A stretch of 64,000 bases of DNA from positions 3,782,001 through 3,846,000 of the forward strand of contig JAUDYN010000003.1 of the NCBI GenBank assembly GCA_030407005.1, in the 5' to 3' direction. The translations under genes and the position numbers were made by a program. A model generated the notes under the pieces. It did no database searches, was not told where the DNA came from, and saw only the letters and a list, made by a program, of their open reading frames with translations. Shown piece after piece: positions 18,284 to 29,659 of the stretch (the stretch's first letter is position 1; the number at the start of each line of letters is the position of its first letter). Origin of the DNA: Desarmillaria ectypa (Eukaryota; Basidiomycota; Agaricomycetes; Agaricales; Physalacriaceae).

Positions 18284-21200
18284 TCCACTTACAGCTGGCT
18301 ATCTGACTCTAGAACAACCTCACATATCTCCAATCTCTGAGAAACCTTCATAGACTTCAAGCTGCTTGAGGCCATGACCATCACAGGCATTGAAAATGCA
18401 TCCATTAAGGCACTAGGCTGAGGAACAGTCCTGTTAGACTGTAAAGTCAATGGGAAAACTGTCACCCACAAACTGAAAGATACACTCTACACACCGAATA
18501 CTGTAAACAATCTTATCTCCATCAGCAGGCTTGATGATACTGGTATGGAAGCTTCATTCAAGAATAGCACAGTTTCTCCAAAAGGATGGAAAATTTCTGG
18601 TGGAAGAAAAGAAGACATGCCATTTGTATTTGATAGATGCTTGAGCACATAATACTGTATGAGAACAGTCGAATATTGCTGACACTAAAAATAAGAACAC
18701 ATGGGATGCTCTGCACAAATGTATGGGATACCTAGAGAAGTCAGAGTTAGAACAATTGAAGAGAGAAGGATTGGTGGAAGGATTCATAGTTGATGACAAC
18801 TCACCTTCATTCAGTCAATGCAAAGCTTGTATTCAAGCCAAGATTACTCTTTATCCATTCTCATAAGAAGCAAAACACTGAAGTGAGAAACCAGGGAAAA
18901 CCATATATGGTGATATCTGAGGACCAGCCTGAGTTGAGTCCCTGCAAAAGTCAAAATACAACATTATGCTCATGGATGATGCAACCTGGTGATATACACC
19001 TGAATTTATAAAATTAAAGTCAGAAGCATTCCAGAAGATTAAAGAATATGTCACCTTCATCAAACACAGCATAGATTTATACCAAAGATACTATATGTTG
19101 ACAATGTAAAGGAAATCACTAGTGGGGAGGTAAAACAATAGTTGAAGAAGAAAGGGATATGACTACTCACACCAGCATCATATGCACACTCATCTAATGG
19201 TATAGCTGAATGCTTGAATTGTATACTAGTGGAGTTAGTATGAGCCATGATGACAGCCAACAATATACCATCATTCCTGTGAGAGACAGCAATAGAATAT
19301 GCAGCATATATTAGAAACTATGCACCAATGCAAGCCCTTGATGGGAAAACATCTGAAGAAATATGGACAGGAAGAAAACCTAATATCTCACACCTACAAA
19401 AGTTTGGTTGTGTAGTCTGGATCAAATGGGAAGGAATCAGTCTTTCAAAGCTGGGCAGAAACTCAGAAAAAGCAAAGAAACATATCTTCATGGGATTCAC
19501 AGAGGATGCGACAGTTATCAAATACTACAACACAGAACTTTGCACAATCTGAGAATCTCAGAACTACAAGTTTATTGAGCCCATGGTTATAGAACAAAGC
19601 ATAGATAATGTGTGGCTTGTGGGGGAGGCAGCAAAGATGAACAATCTGCCATTGCTAAAGAGAGCTGAAGAAGAAAGTCAGCAAACCACATCACTACAGC
19701 TCAAAACTGAAAAAACTCCTGAGCCAACACCAGAAGCACTATGATGCACCTCACATATCACTAGTGATCATGACTACCACAAGCTCAACAACCCTAATGT
19801 ATAGAAAGCAGCACTATCATGAACTCCATTGGCCCCATCTGAACATCCTCAAGAATCAACAAATATTGCAATGACTCAAAGCTATATCACCAGTAATGGC
19901 AAGCATATTAATCATGACAACTTCCCATAAAGCCTTGCAGAGGCACAAGAATCAGCAGAATAGCCTGAATGGAAGAAGGCTATAGATGAGGAAATGTCAA
20001 TGATTAGAGAAATAAGGACTTATAAGCTTGAGGATCTACCAGAGGGATATAAGACCATAGGCTGCAGATGGATCTACATGAAGAAATATGATGAGCATGG
20101 AAAAGTTCTACACTACAAAGCCTGCCTCATAGCACAAGGCTACTCACAGATTTTAGGAGTCAATTTTATGGAAATATTTGCACCAGTTGTCCATCTCAAA
20201 TCTGTTCATGCTGCACTAGGTATAGCTGCCATCAACAACCTCAAAATCAGTCAGATGAGCATTAGAGAAGCTTACCTCAATGAAGAACTTGAGAAAGAAA
20301 TATATATATGCCAGCCTCCAGGCTATGATAAATTAGGATATGTCTGCAAATTATACAAGACCTTTTATGGGTTGAAACAGTCAGGACATGAGTGAAACTG
20401 TGAATTCAATAGAAAACTCATCTCTATTGGATTCTCAAAGCTCAAAGTTGACTATTGCATCTATAAATGTGTCCAAAACAGCAGGACAGTATTCCTGACT
20501 ATATGGGTTGATGACTTGCTGATCTTTGCAGAAATACCTGAGAATTTAGACAGAGTAAAAAGAGAGTTAACAGGGCTATTTAACATCAAGTATATGGGAG
20601 AGCTGAAAAAAATCATTGGAATTGAAATAGAGAGGAACTGTGATCATGACACCATCTCATTATCCCAGCAATAATACATCAAGAGGATACTCACTCATTT
20701 TGACCTCCACAATACATCATTTGTTACCACTCCACTTGATTCTAATGTCACCCTGTGAAAGTGACCAGCTGACAAACATGTTGAGCCTACCATCCAAGGC
20801 AGATACCAGTCTGCTATTGGCTTATTGATGTATGCTGTGATTTGCATGCAGCCTGACATCACATATGCCATATAGTTGTTAAGCCAGTTCTTAAACAACC
20901 CAGGTTCTGAACACTGGTTAGCTGTAAAGCAAGTATTTAGATATCTATCTGGAACAAAGGACTTAAAGCTTATCTTCCAAGCCAATAAAGAACATAAGGT
21001 TCTTAGTGCTAAATACACTGATGCAAATTATGCATCCAACCCAGATGACTAAAAGTCAGTCTCAGGCTATACCTACCTGTTGGGAGGTGGAGCATTTGCA
21101 TGGTCATCCAAGAAGCAGTCAACCATTGCCTTGTCATCCACAGAAGCAGAATATACAGCTTTAGCACATACAACACATCAAGCAATCTGAAATTGCAATA

Positions 21201-21478
21201 TCTTAGCCAAATTGGGATACATCTAAGAAGAACCTACTCTGTTATTTGAAGACAACTAATCCACCATTGCCATTGCTAAAGATCCACAATATTATACATA
21301 GTTGAAGCACTTTGATATGCAGAATCATTTTATCTATGAAAAAATAGAATATGGGGTCATTGAACTAGTATATTACCCCACTGATGAAATAGTTGCCAAT
21401 ATTTTTATAAAAGCATTACTGAGGCTCAAGCATAAGAAGTTCATTTGTGAATTAGGCCTATTGCTGTCTTAAGAGAGT
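18284..21478 (+). pseudogene. Copia-1 pol (protease end, integrase, RT, RNase H; decayed)
   Basis: Continues the gag-pol frame after Gypsy-1. Readable parts include the gag-pre-integrase region (TLYTPNTVNNLISISRL, about 18485), an integrase C-terminal part with KFGCVVW (about 19400), reverse transcriptase from about 19994 (GCRWIYMKKY, KACLIAQGYSQ, the active-site motif IWVDDLLIF near 20500), and RNase H (SSTEAEYTAL, about 21135). Stops and small frameshifts occur throughout. One catalytic-region Asp is changed (QMSIREAYLN where Copia has QMDV.AYLN). It cannot make an active enzyme. Confidence 0.88.
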
Positions 21479-21479
21479 G

Positions 21480-21777
21480 TGTTGAAGATGCACTCAGCCA
21501 TATATGGCAATCCAGCAATCAGAGCAATATTGAAGTGCATGAACCTTTGTGCATCTTTTCTTTGACTCAATTATCTGTCTGCTTACTCAGCAATGAGTCA
21601 GACATGAATACTAATAGATAATATTATATTCTAGAAGTACTCACCTTATAGTATATATACCAGGCAGACTAGCCCACCAACAATATAGATCAATATTCTC
21701 ACCCACCTTTCTTACATGATCAAGTCTCATAGTTTAGCACTACACTCATAACCTCTATTACACACTCTTTTACAACA
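21480..21777 (+). repeat. Copia-1 3' LTR
   Basis: 298 bp, TGTTGAAGATGCACTC...TTTTACAACA, preceded by a purine tract AAGAGAG. Nearly every CpG of the 5' LTR is TpG or CpA here, while non-CpG positions are largely unchanged. Confidence 0.93.
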
Positions 21778-24700
21778 GTCATCCTTCAGCAGATTGTTAA
21801 AAGAAAGAAATTTATCTTTGATTTATTGAGGACAATTATAAGTCTGAAAGTAGCTGGTGATGGCAATGTTTATTGGCTGTCTTTCATACAGTTGTAAACA
21901 ATCAAAGTCAACAAATCTAACCCATTCTTAGAAGGATCCTAGTCAGGTAAACAGCTGTTTTTTTTTTTTTTGCATGAAAGTGAAGATATGGACCTAATAA
22001 AGATATTTGTATGAGTTAATTTCACAGAACATGAGTTTCAATCAAAGATGATCCTAAAAATTTAGCATACCCCCTTAATAAACAGGACCATGGCATACTA
22101 GCAGAATCCTAGGATGTTGTTGGTATTGATTCAAAGAGTGTCATCTGTGAGGATATTACCAAGGTCCAGTGAGAGATAGATGTCACCAGCATCAAAAGTC
22201 TCATCCCCAAGGCCTAGCTGAAGAGACTTGAAGTGTTAGAACTCATGGTTCACAGGTGAGTGGAAAGGAACTAATGCTTATGGCAATCTACTAATTACAC
22301 TGCTTTTATACTACCAAAATATATAGAATATACTAGAATGAATGAGAAATGCATCACAAAGAAAATAAGTAAGCATCCCAGGGAATATGAGGAGAATAAG
22401 CCAGAATATTCATGCAAACTTGCATTTCTAAAACAGGAATCCTTATTCTTATATGAAGATGATCATTTTAATAATGAGAGAGGCTATAGTGTTTATTCTG
22501 TACATAGAGTCCTTATAACTATAGGAAGACTGAGTTATACATGAATCTCTCTAACTATAGGCATATCAAATTATTTGCAAATTATATATATCCACTACAT
22601 ATCTTATAGGGGTGCTATCATCAATTTTTATATATACTAAATCCCTAATTATATGTATACTTTTGTAGCAGTCTTGCTGGCCCTCCACTCTCTGTTACCT
22701 GATCTGATACTGCTCCATGCCCACCTGTGGCATATTTTGGCTGAATGCATTGCTGTGTGCTTGAATATGCCTACTGTGAGAATATAGTATTTTCAGTCTG
22801 ATAGATCAAAGCAGGCTAGAATTTTGAGATAGGGAATAGTATAATCTGATCTAATGTGAATTAATGTGATATATGATGACTCTATTGGATGCATATATAA
22901 CTAGTGAAAAAACAATATCTTGAGTTGATTCTAGAATTTTCCAGGCAAACCTTGTAGTGATCAATAGGTCACAATTGTGCAGTCATGAAGCTCTTCCAGT
23001 GCTTGAAATTTTAATATCTGGTGTCTACTAATATTTATATATTATATATAGCTTTATTATCCCTAATTTCTATCTTACTTAAACATAAATATAAATTATA
23101 GTGTCAAATACAAGTGCATCACATACTTTATCTCACAATATATATTCAAAGGAGAATACAGAGTCTAGAAAAGTGTGGCTTGCATTTATTCTAAGTAGTA
23201 TATATCTGAAAATGTACCTGTCCTGAGATCCTGACACAATCTTATTTCAGTCAGATTGTTAGCAACTGACTTGACAAACAAGGTCAAACACCAAGACTGC
23301 TTTGTGTTTGGGCAGTCACCTTTAGTGTCAAACAATAAATGGCAACTTGTCAATCAACTAAGTGCTTAGTTTATGAAGAGGGAGATCAGAGTATGTTGTT
23401 GGGTGAATAAACATTAGTCTGAAGCTGGAGCTTAAGGCCACAGCTTCACCTACTTTTATACATATTTATGTATGCTAATAATAAGTATTTGTGAGTCAAT
23501 GTCTATGTGGTATCCAGGCCTGAAACAATGAAAATAGTGAGATATAAGAGTGTTGCAGCAATCCATGCTGAGTTGGTCTGAATATATAAGGTCATAGTAG
23601 ATGGCAGTGCCTATACCTATTCATTCTAGTATGAGCATATACTGCTGATGTGGTAGATAGTGACCAAGTGTCCAGTGCTTAGTTGTAAGATAGATGTCTG
23701 GATAAGATAAGGAAAAAAAATGTAACACAGATAAAAGTGCATCAAAAGAGAATATAAATATATGTTCTTCCAAGCAATAAAGTGAATAATGAGGTTTACA
23801 TAAGTAGATCACTATGGATCAGACACTTTGTTTGGACAATATTATATATAATATTGCATATACAACTTATCCAGCTCTTGGTGATAGTATATAAAATTGT
23901 ATAAAATAGATATATGTTAGAAAATATCCTAAAATTGTTACAATTTCTCTCTCACTTTACAAATCTTCATCATCTAATCTTATCTAGGCATTTATTTTAT
24001 CATTTATCTAAACACCCATATTATATTGGAATCTTATCTATATTAATATCATGAGGAATAGAAGGATCACATATATAGAAGGCATGCCAACTATAATCTT
24101 TACACTTTCATTATTCTCTCATTATTCACCTGCTGAAAAACTTATAGAATATGCTGTGACTCATGTTACTTCTATTAGGCTTACTCACTATTATTCTGGC
24201 ATACTGCATGCTTATTTTTCTGAACCAATCCTATTAGGATATACACTTTATAAATCAATATTAAACTGTAATGGCCTATAATGCCAAGACCTTTTTGTCT
24301 AAGTATTTAAGTAGTTAGTTAGCTCTTGATATAACTTAGTCTTGAGCTAAGTCAAATATACTGACTAAATCTCTTAGGCTCTTAGTGTGAATCACTCATG
24401 ATATCTATCAAACAATCTCTTACTCTTTTTATCTCTTTATCATCCTTATCTTCTTCAGTTAGATTGTCAGATTTTAGTATCAAATAGTTGAGATATTCAA
24501 TAAGTTATCAGGCTTATTCAAGTGTTTTCAGATATTTGGTTATCACCTGACAAAAATTGCAGTTTATCAACTATAAAATACGTATTAATTAAGATTGGAA
24601 TATATTTTATATATAAAAAACAAGATACATATAGTCTATATTATTATAATATTATATTCCAATGATTTTTGAGGCTTCAGAAAGCAGGAATTGAGTAGAA

Positions 24701-26935
24701 GATGCATCCTAAGCATGTATTCTGCTTGCTCAATTACTCTGATCCATAAAATAAAAGAGTGATTATATGCCACTTCTTTTTTATTTTTTTAATTACTATA
24801 TATTACTTGCATGACAATAACAGTGACAGTGATAGTAGGGAGAGACTTTAAGCATATACTGGATGAAAAGCAATGTATTTACTTATGAATATATAGAAAA
24901 TATGCAAAGCTTTTTCACTATTTTTTAAAACATTTGCCAAATATAGTGAAAATTTATTAAAAAAATATATATACTATTTTTTGCATAAAAATACCAAGAA
25001 AAAACTTAAAAAACTTTCTGCATGTTTAGAGATAAAAATACTTGAATTTTAGTTCAGTGATAGTCATACAAAATTATGGCTGAGGCATGAAGTGAAAGGA
25101 GAGTATGCTGGAGAGGTTTGAGGGGTGGATATGTGTAAATGGAAGGGTGTAAACAAGATCAGCAGGCAATAGCAATAACATGCATGCTTACCAGTATATA
25201 TTTTATTTATATTTTAAATGACTATATATATTTATTTACTCTATATATCTACTTGTTTAATAATAAAATATTATTTTAATATGAGCCAGGAATAGGATGA
25301 GATTCACAGCATGAGAAAATATACTAAAGAGATGATGCATATAGTTTATATCATTGGGTGCAAAAGCAGTGAACTCAAGGCATGAATTGGTTAGGTATAT
25401 GAGGGTACTGCACTAAAATTTAAGCATTTTTACCCTTAAATATGCACACATAACAAAAGACAATGTATTTTTACCTATAAATACATAAAAAATATGCAAA
25501 GTTTATTTATTGTTTTTTATGTATTTATTTTTACTGAAAAAGTACTGAATTCTTTTTGAATTTTTCACTGAAAAACTTGCCAAATACAATATAAAATTCT
25601 AAATATTTATAATAGTTTTTTCTTCAAAAATACTAAAAAGAAACTTTGAATATTTTCTGCATATTTTCTATATATTCATAGGAAAAAATACATTGTTTTT
25701 AATACAGTGGGGGAGAGACCAAGAAAAGGTTTTCTTATGAAGATTTTATTCTGTGTATAATATCAGTTTCTAGCTGATACATCAATTTTATTTTCTATAG
25801 TTACAGAAAATTTTGTGTAAACAGACAGCTAAGAGTGAATGAGAATGCTATAGAATAGCCACAAGGCTCAGCTGACTCACCCAGATGATGATTCTAATAT
25901 GATGTTCATCAAACCAAGGGTCTGATAGTACTGATAAATATGCCCCTACTGTTTACTTCTAAAGTCTAGCTTTGGTCAATCATTTTTCTATCTATTTATC
26001 AAAGTACATACTGAGATTATCAGAGAAACTGGTTTTCTATTATGTTGGAAAATTTCTGGAAAGTTATAGAAAGAGCAATCCAGCATTATGCTGAGAGTTG
26101 CTGAATAAGCACAAGAGGAGTAGAAAGTTGTAGTACATTCTAGATTCTAGTGCTGTTGTAAAAAACAGGGGATGAATAGATCAGTTCATTCCCAGTTAGT
26201 ACATGCACAGTGTCAGGCTAATAGTATTGCACTTGGCTGAGCTCTGCAAATGCATGCAGATGTACATTACTGTACCTACTTATATACTAAATGTTAATTT
26301 ACCAGAATCTTCTACAAGTTTCCTAATATTTCTCTCTTAATCATAGCAAGTTCAGCATGATGCCAGATTGCCATCATCTCAGCTCAACTCTCAAATCCCA
26401 ACAAGTGCAAAGTAGTATAAATACAGGTTTTGTAGGAGCTATAGAATAACAAGTTCTTTACATCTGGCTTTACCAGCCTGGAGTCTATCCTGCACAACAC
26501 TGAGGATTTCAACACATTGATATTTTGGCTGTGTTGTTATTATGGTCAGTGATGATAAGTATCAGTGATATATAATCTTGTCCATGAAAGCATACAGAAT
26601 TTGCAAAATTTATTCTAGCAGAGATAGATTTGAAGTGTTTGACAATGTCTGACAAGTTACAAGTATGAAATGTTGATGTGCTGTTAAGAAGATAACTCAG
26701 GCAAGCACTCAGAATGTGGGAGACATGTCTATTCACTTACTAAGAAAATAATTAACCTCAGACAAGCACTTGTGCTGGAATCCCAGGTGTTGTGCAGGGT
26801 AGACTCCAGGATGGTAAAGCCAGATGTAAAGAACTTGTTATTCTATGGCTCCTACAAAACTCATATTTACACTACTTTGCACTGATATCTAGAATGTCAC
26901 TGCAGCAATGGCTGCATAGACACCCTGGGGCTACC
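21778..26935. other. AT-rich, CpG-depleted block without genes
   Basis: About 5.2 kb with no supportable gene; the ORFs are short and AT-driven. By eye I find a single CpG (24581) until the block ends abruptly near 26,936. Content: one solo LTR (23257-23727), half of an inverted repeat, and A/T-rich segments such as 24,880-25,020 and 25,440-25,700, which share phrases (AATGTATTT, TATGCAAAG, TTTGCCAAAT) and may be duplicated relics. It is best explained as decayed transposon sequence. Confidence 0.7.
23257..23727. repeat. Solo LTR, Gypsy type
   Basis: 471 bp from TGTTAGCAACTGAC to AAAAAATGTAACA, flanked by an exact 5-bp duplication CAGAT (23252-23256 and 23728-23732). Ends match the Gypsy LTRs of this window (TGTTAG...GTAACA, preceded by GATAAGATAAGG). 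Part of it recurs inverted near 38,370-38,535. Confidence 0.85.
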
Positions 26936-27100
26936 CGGAGTTTTTCTGGAGCATATCTTGAACCTGAAAGCTGATTGGTCAATCATGATATACTCAAGGT
27001 ATACTCTAGGAGACCCTGCAGTGTGTACTACAATGTTCTGCTCCTCTCGTGCTTACTCAGCGACTCGGCGTGATGCCGGATTGCTCCTTCCTTTCCGGCA
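26054..27100. repeat. Large imperfect inverted repeat (foldback or TIR element)
   Basis: Inner arms of about 100 bp (26405-26504 and 26783-26882) are nearly perfect reverse complements, sharing AAGTTCTTTACATCTGGCTT on the left and its complement on the right. Outer arms also match inverted: 26054-26139 against 27021-27100, sharing GAGCAATCC.GCAT and TAAGCAC.AGAGGAG. It could be a non-autonomous DNA transposon. No transposase is seen. The left arms lack CpG while the right outer arm keeps it. Confidence 0.72.
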
Positions 27101-27460
27101 ACAACTCGGAATGCGAGAGACACGTCTGAGGTGCAGAGTACAACTACAATAGATATATACTGTTTTCAGACAGTGTAAATACTCATATGTCCATGGAGCA
27201 ACACAGGTCCGACTACTGGTATGCTTGCAGCTCCAACACGAGGTTGATCTACTGGCCTCTTCGTTTCCTACCGGTGGAACTACTCTCACCCTTCAATCTC
27301 AAATTTTGCGCATCGACTATAAATTGCACACTGACGACGGGTTGTAAGCCGGGCTCGTATCTTATATCCATACGCGTCTATATTCCACAATGAAGTAAAC
27401 AATTAGACTTGCACGCATCTTCAACGTAACAGCATTAATGTTCTCCGCGGTATCTATCAT

Positions 27461-29494
27461 CTATAAGCGCGCCTGATATATAACATCAGTTGTCCCCTTC
27501 TCTTCCACTCCAATGGAGGGTAAGCTACCCACAAACTTATCCCATCTATCCTCTGACAGTATGGGCGCTTTCAGGTAATCCGATACGCCCATACCATCAA
27601 CCCACTCGCTCATATGCGGGAACGCAGCCTTCATCGCCCGATCTTCTATTGACGCAACTTGGTCTTGGGTAAGAACTCCCGTCTCAATGTACCATCCTAC
27701 GTCCTTTTTGATCGCATAGCACTCATATACGTCTATAAGCGCCTGAGGCATGCCCTGGGTAACAGCAGCATCGTATGCCATACGATGGCCGATTGACTCT
27801 ATGATTGTTTGCGACTGCGGTAGTATGAAACTACGATAATGGTCACCCCGGTGACCGTATTCTTTGACCATGGCGGCATATTTATTCAGGATAGCAGACT
27901 CGTCTGTGAAGACGACTCGGTGAGTATATCAAATGGGAGAGAAGAAACATACGCTGAGCAAGGAGGCTGGTTGCATTCAACGTTTCTGGGACAGAATACC
28001 GTCCAAGCAGTTCGCTTGCTAGACCTATAATGGATTGTGAGATACACCACTTGACGGCCATCATGGGACCTACGAATGCATAATACAAGAACATCACCTT
28101 CAGCAATGGAGATACCGCGCATATTACTCTTTGAGGTCGTTGCAGACTATATGCGACAGAGGCAAAGGATGGCACGCACGAAGAAAGAGATGACTTGGTT
28201 ATAGTCAAATAAGCCTTGGGCACCACACCGTGCCGATAAATCATAGTGCGTCTTCAAGGCAGGCTCAACGACCACTGCCTTGAAAATCGTCGCAACCGCA
28301 TGGCGAGTCTGAAATCCCGCCGAGTCATCCATGAAATCCCGTATGCATGTCTTCAACAGGGCTTCGAGAACATATGCCTGCGCCACGGCGGTGAAGATAT
28401 GAATTTGTTGTGTCCGAAAGGATATGATAGGAACTGGTCGAGGTGCACCGACATGGCGGCGCAGGGAGTATCGATATACGATGCTACTGGAGACTTTCAA
28501 GCACGTTATGGCTATCGCCGATAGACTTATTGCCCCAATTCCGACGCGCCATAGAGAGAGCCGGACATCTACCGAGCTATCAAGTTCCCCAAGCAGTGCT
28601 GAAGGGGGAAGGTGGACACGATGGAAGGTTGTAATGGCGTGGTTGAGCGGATCAGATCCGTTACGACGCGGTAAGACTCTGGGAAGGGTATCAGTGACCC
28701 CGGCGTGTGTAATCAAATCTCCGTCTCTCACCGAGCCGAGATGCCTTTGTACATATCCTTGCCATCATTTATCTTGACGAGGAATGGACGGATCCCTGTG
28801 ACCTCGCCGTTGACGATTAGCTTTGCCCAGACAATACCAAAAGCAGGTTTTCCGAGGACGGGTACAGTCGGCGGCATGTATCTAGTAGAGAATGTCAGGA
28901 AAGCTGGGTGACAAACGTCCGCAACTCACGCACTTTGCTGCCAAAGAAGATGCCGTATGAAGTTCGAATCCGCCGTCAGGCAGTAACGTAGCAGTGGTAC
29001 GCAAATTTGCGATGTCGAGACCGTGTCCTACTTCAGAAAGAAGGAATAGCCCGCTGATATGCGAACATGAGTGCCCAAGGCCCAATACAGGGAAAAAAAA
29101 GTCGACGCACAGAGCCTTATACCCCATCAAATCATCAATGATTGCGCGCAAGTCACTTCTGCCTTTGGAAAACATTTGTAGCGTGCCAACGACCAGGTTA
29201 TATTGGATCGCCATGATCGTGAACGCGGACCCACTACCCACTACATGTCCAGATAGGATCCAGGTGGATCTGCCAGAACTTGGGTGTTAATTTTGCCACG
29301 TCGTTGCTAGTCAAGCCTATGACCCGTTCATTTAGAAGTGGTCTTCAAAGAAGGACCAGAGACTCACCCCATGATTTGCAAACAGCTTCGGCTCGAAGAT
29401 AACCACGGGAGGCTTCGTCGAGAGATTTAGATGCGAGGGTATCATCAGCATTGAGCAGGTGTTTGGAGGGCCAGTCGCCGTTTGAAGAATCCAT
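27461..29494 (-). CDS. Acyl-CoA oxidase-like flavoprotein, peroxisomal (possible frameshift)
   Basis: Likely first step of peroxisomal beta-oxidation, a FAD-dependent acyl-CoA dehydrogenase/oxidase. Eight exons on the minus strand: 29494-29368, 29316-29123, 29053-28934, 28881-28732, 28678-28195, 28146-28074, 28024-27953, 27903-27461, joined by GT-AG introns whose phases fit. Diagnostic segments: LTPKFWQIH, TIMAIQYNLVVGTLQ, SEVGHGLDIANLRTTATLL (flavin/substrate region), PPTVPVLGKPAFGIVWAKLI, FQTRHAVATIFK, SARCGAQGLF and MRGISIAEGDVLVLCIR. The product would be about 550 aa, ending ARL, which fits the PTS1 consensus. In exon 2, between HLDPI and GSGSAFT (about 29240), the frame shifts by one nt; this could be a sequencing error, a missed intron boundary or a real lesion. 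Confidence 0.82.
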
Positions 29495-29506
29495 CGTCGC
29501 GGTGGA

Positions 29507-29659
29507 TTATTCGATCGTCTGCGATAGACTCAGTATCGTGTTTATAAGGACCCACGCTTTTTCAGTGCCTAAGATCTGCTCAGGTACAGTCTCCGCGATG
29601 AATGTTTCATATAGCAGGGATCCTGCAGACAGCCTCGGGGGTAGACCATCGGAAGCCAT
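29507..29659 (-). promoter_or_regulatory. Upstream ORF of the acyl-CoA oxidase-like gene
   Basis: A 50-codon ORF (MASDGLPPRLSAGSLLYETF at its start) ends 12 nt before the chosen main ATG and lies in the same frame. It may be a regulatory uORF or part of a longer 5' exon with different splicing. Confidence 0.35.

Larger units (their letters stand above)
8730..21777 (+). mobile_element. Ty1/Copia LTR retrotransposon (Copia-1), split by Gypsy-1
   Basis: A plus-strand element of about 4.8 kb once Gypsy-1 (10040-18278 plus one ATTTC copy) is removed. It has 298-bp LTRs, a primer-binding site, a gag with a CCHC knuckle, and pol in Copia order with RT and RNase H recognisable. The flanking 5-mers are GTCGC (8725-8729) and GTCAT (21778-21782), a plausible decayed target duplication. 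The coding regions hold many in-frame stops (mostly TGA or TAG where TGG, CGA or CAG is expected), so it is dead. Confidence 0.93.

Noticed and set aside
24880..25700. Possible gene or centromere-like element in the AT-rich block
   Set aside because: Only AT-biased short frames and no satellite periodicity; decayed repeat sequence is sufficient explanation.
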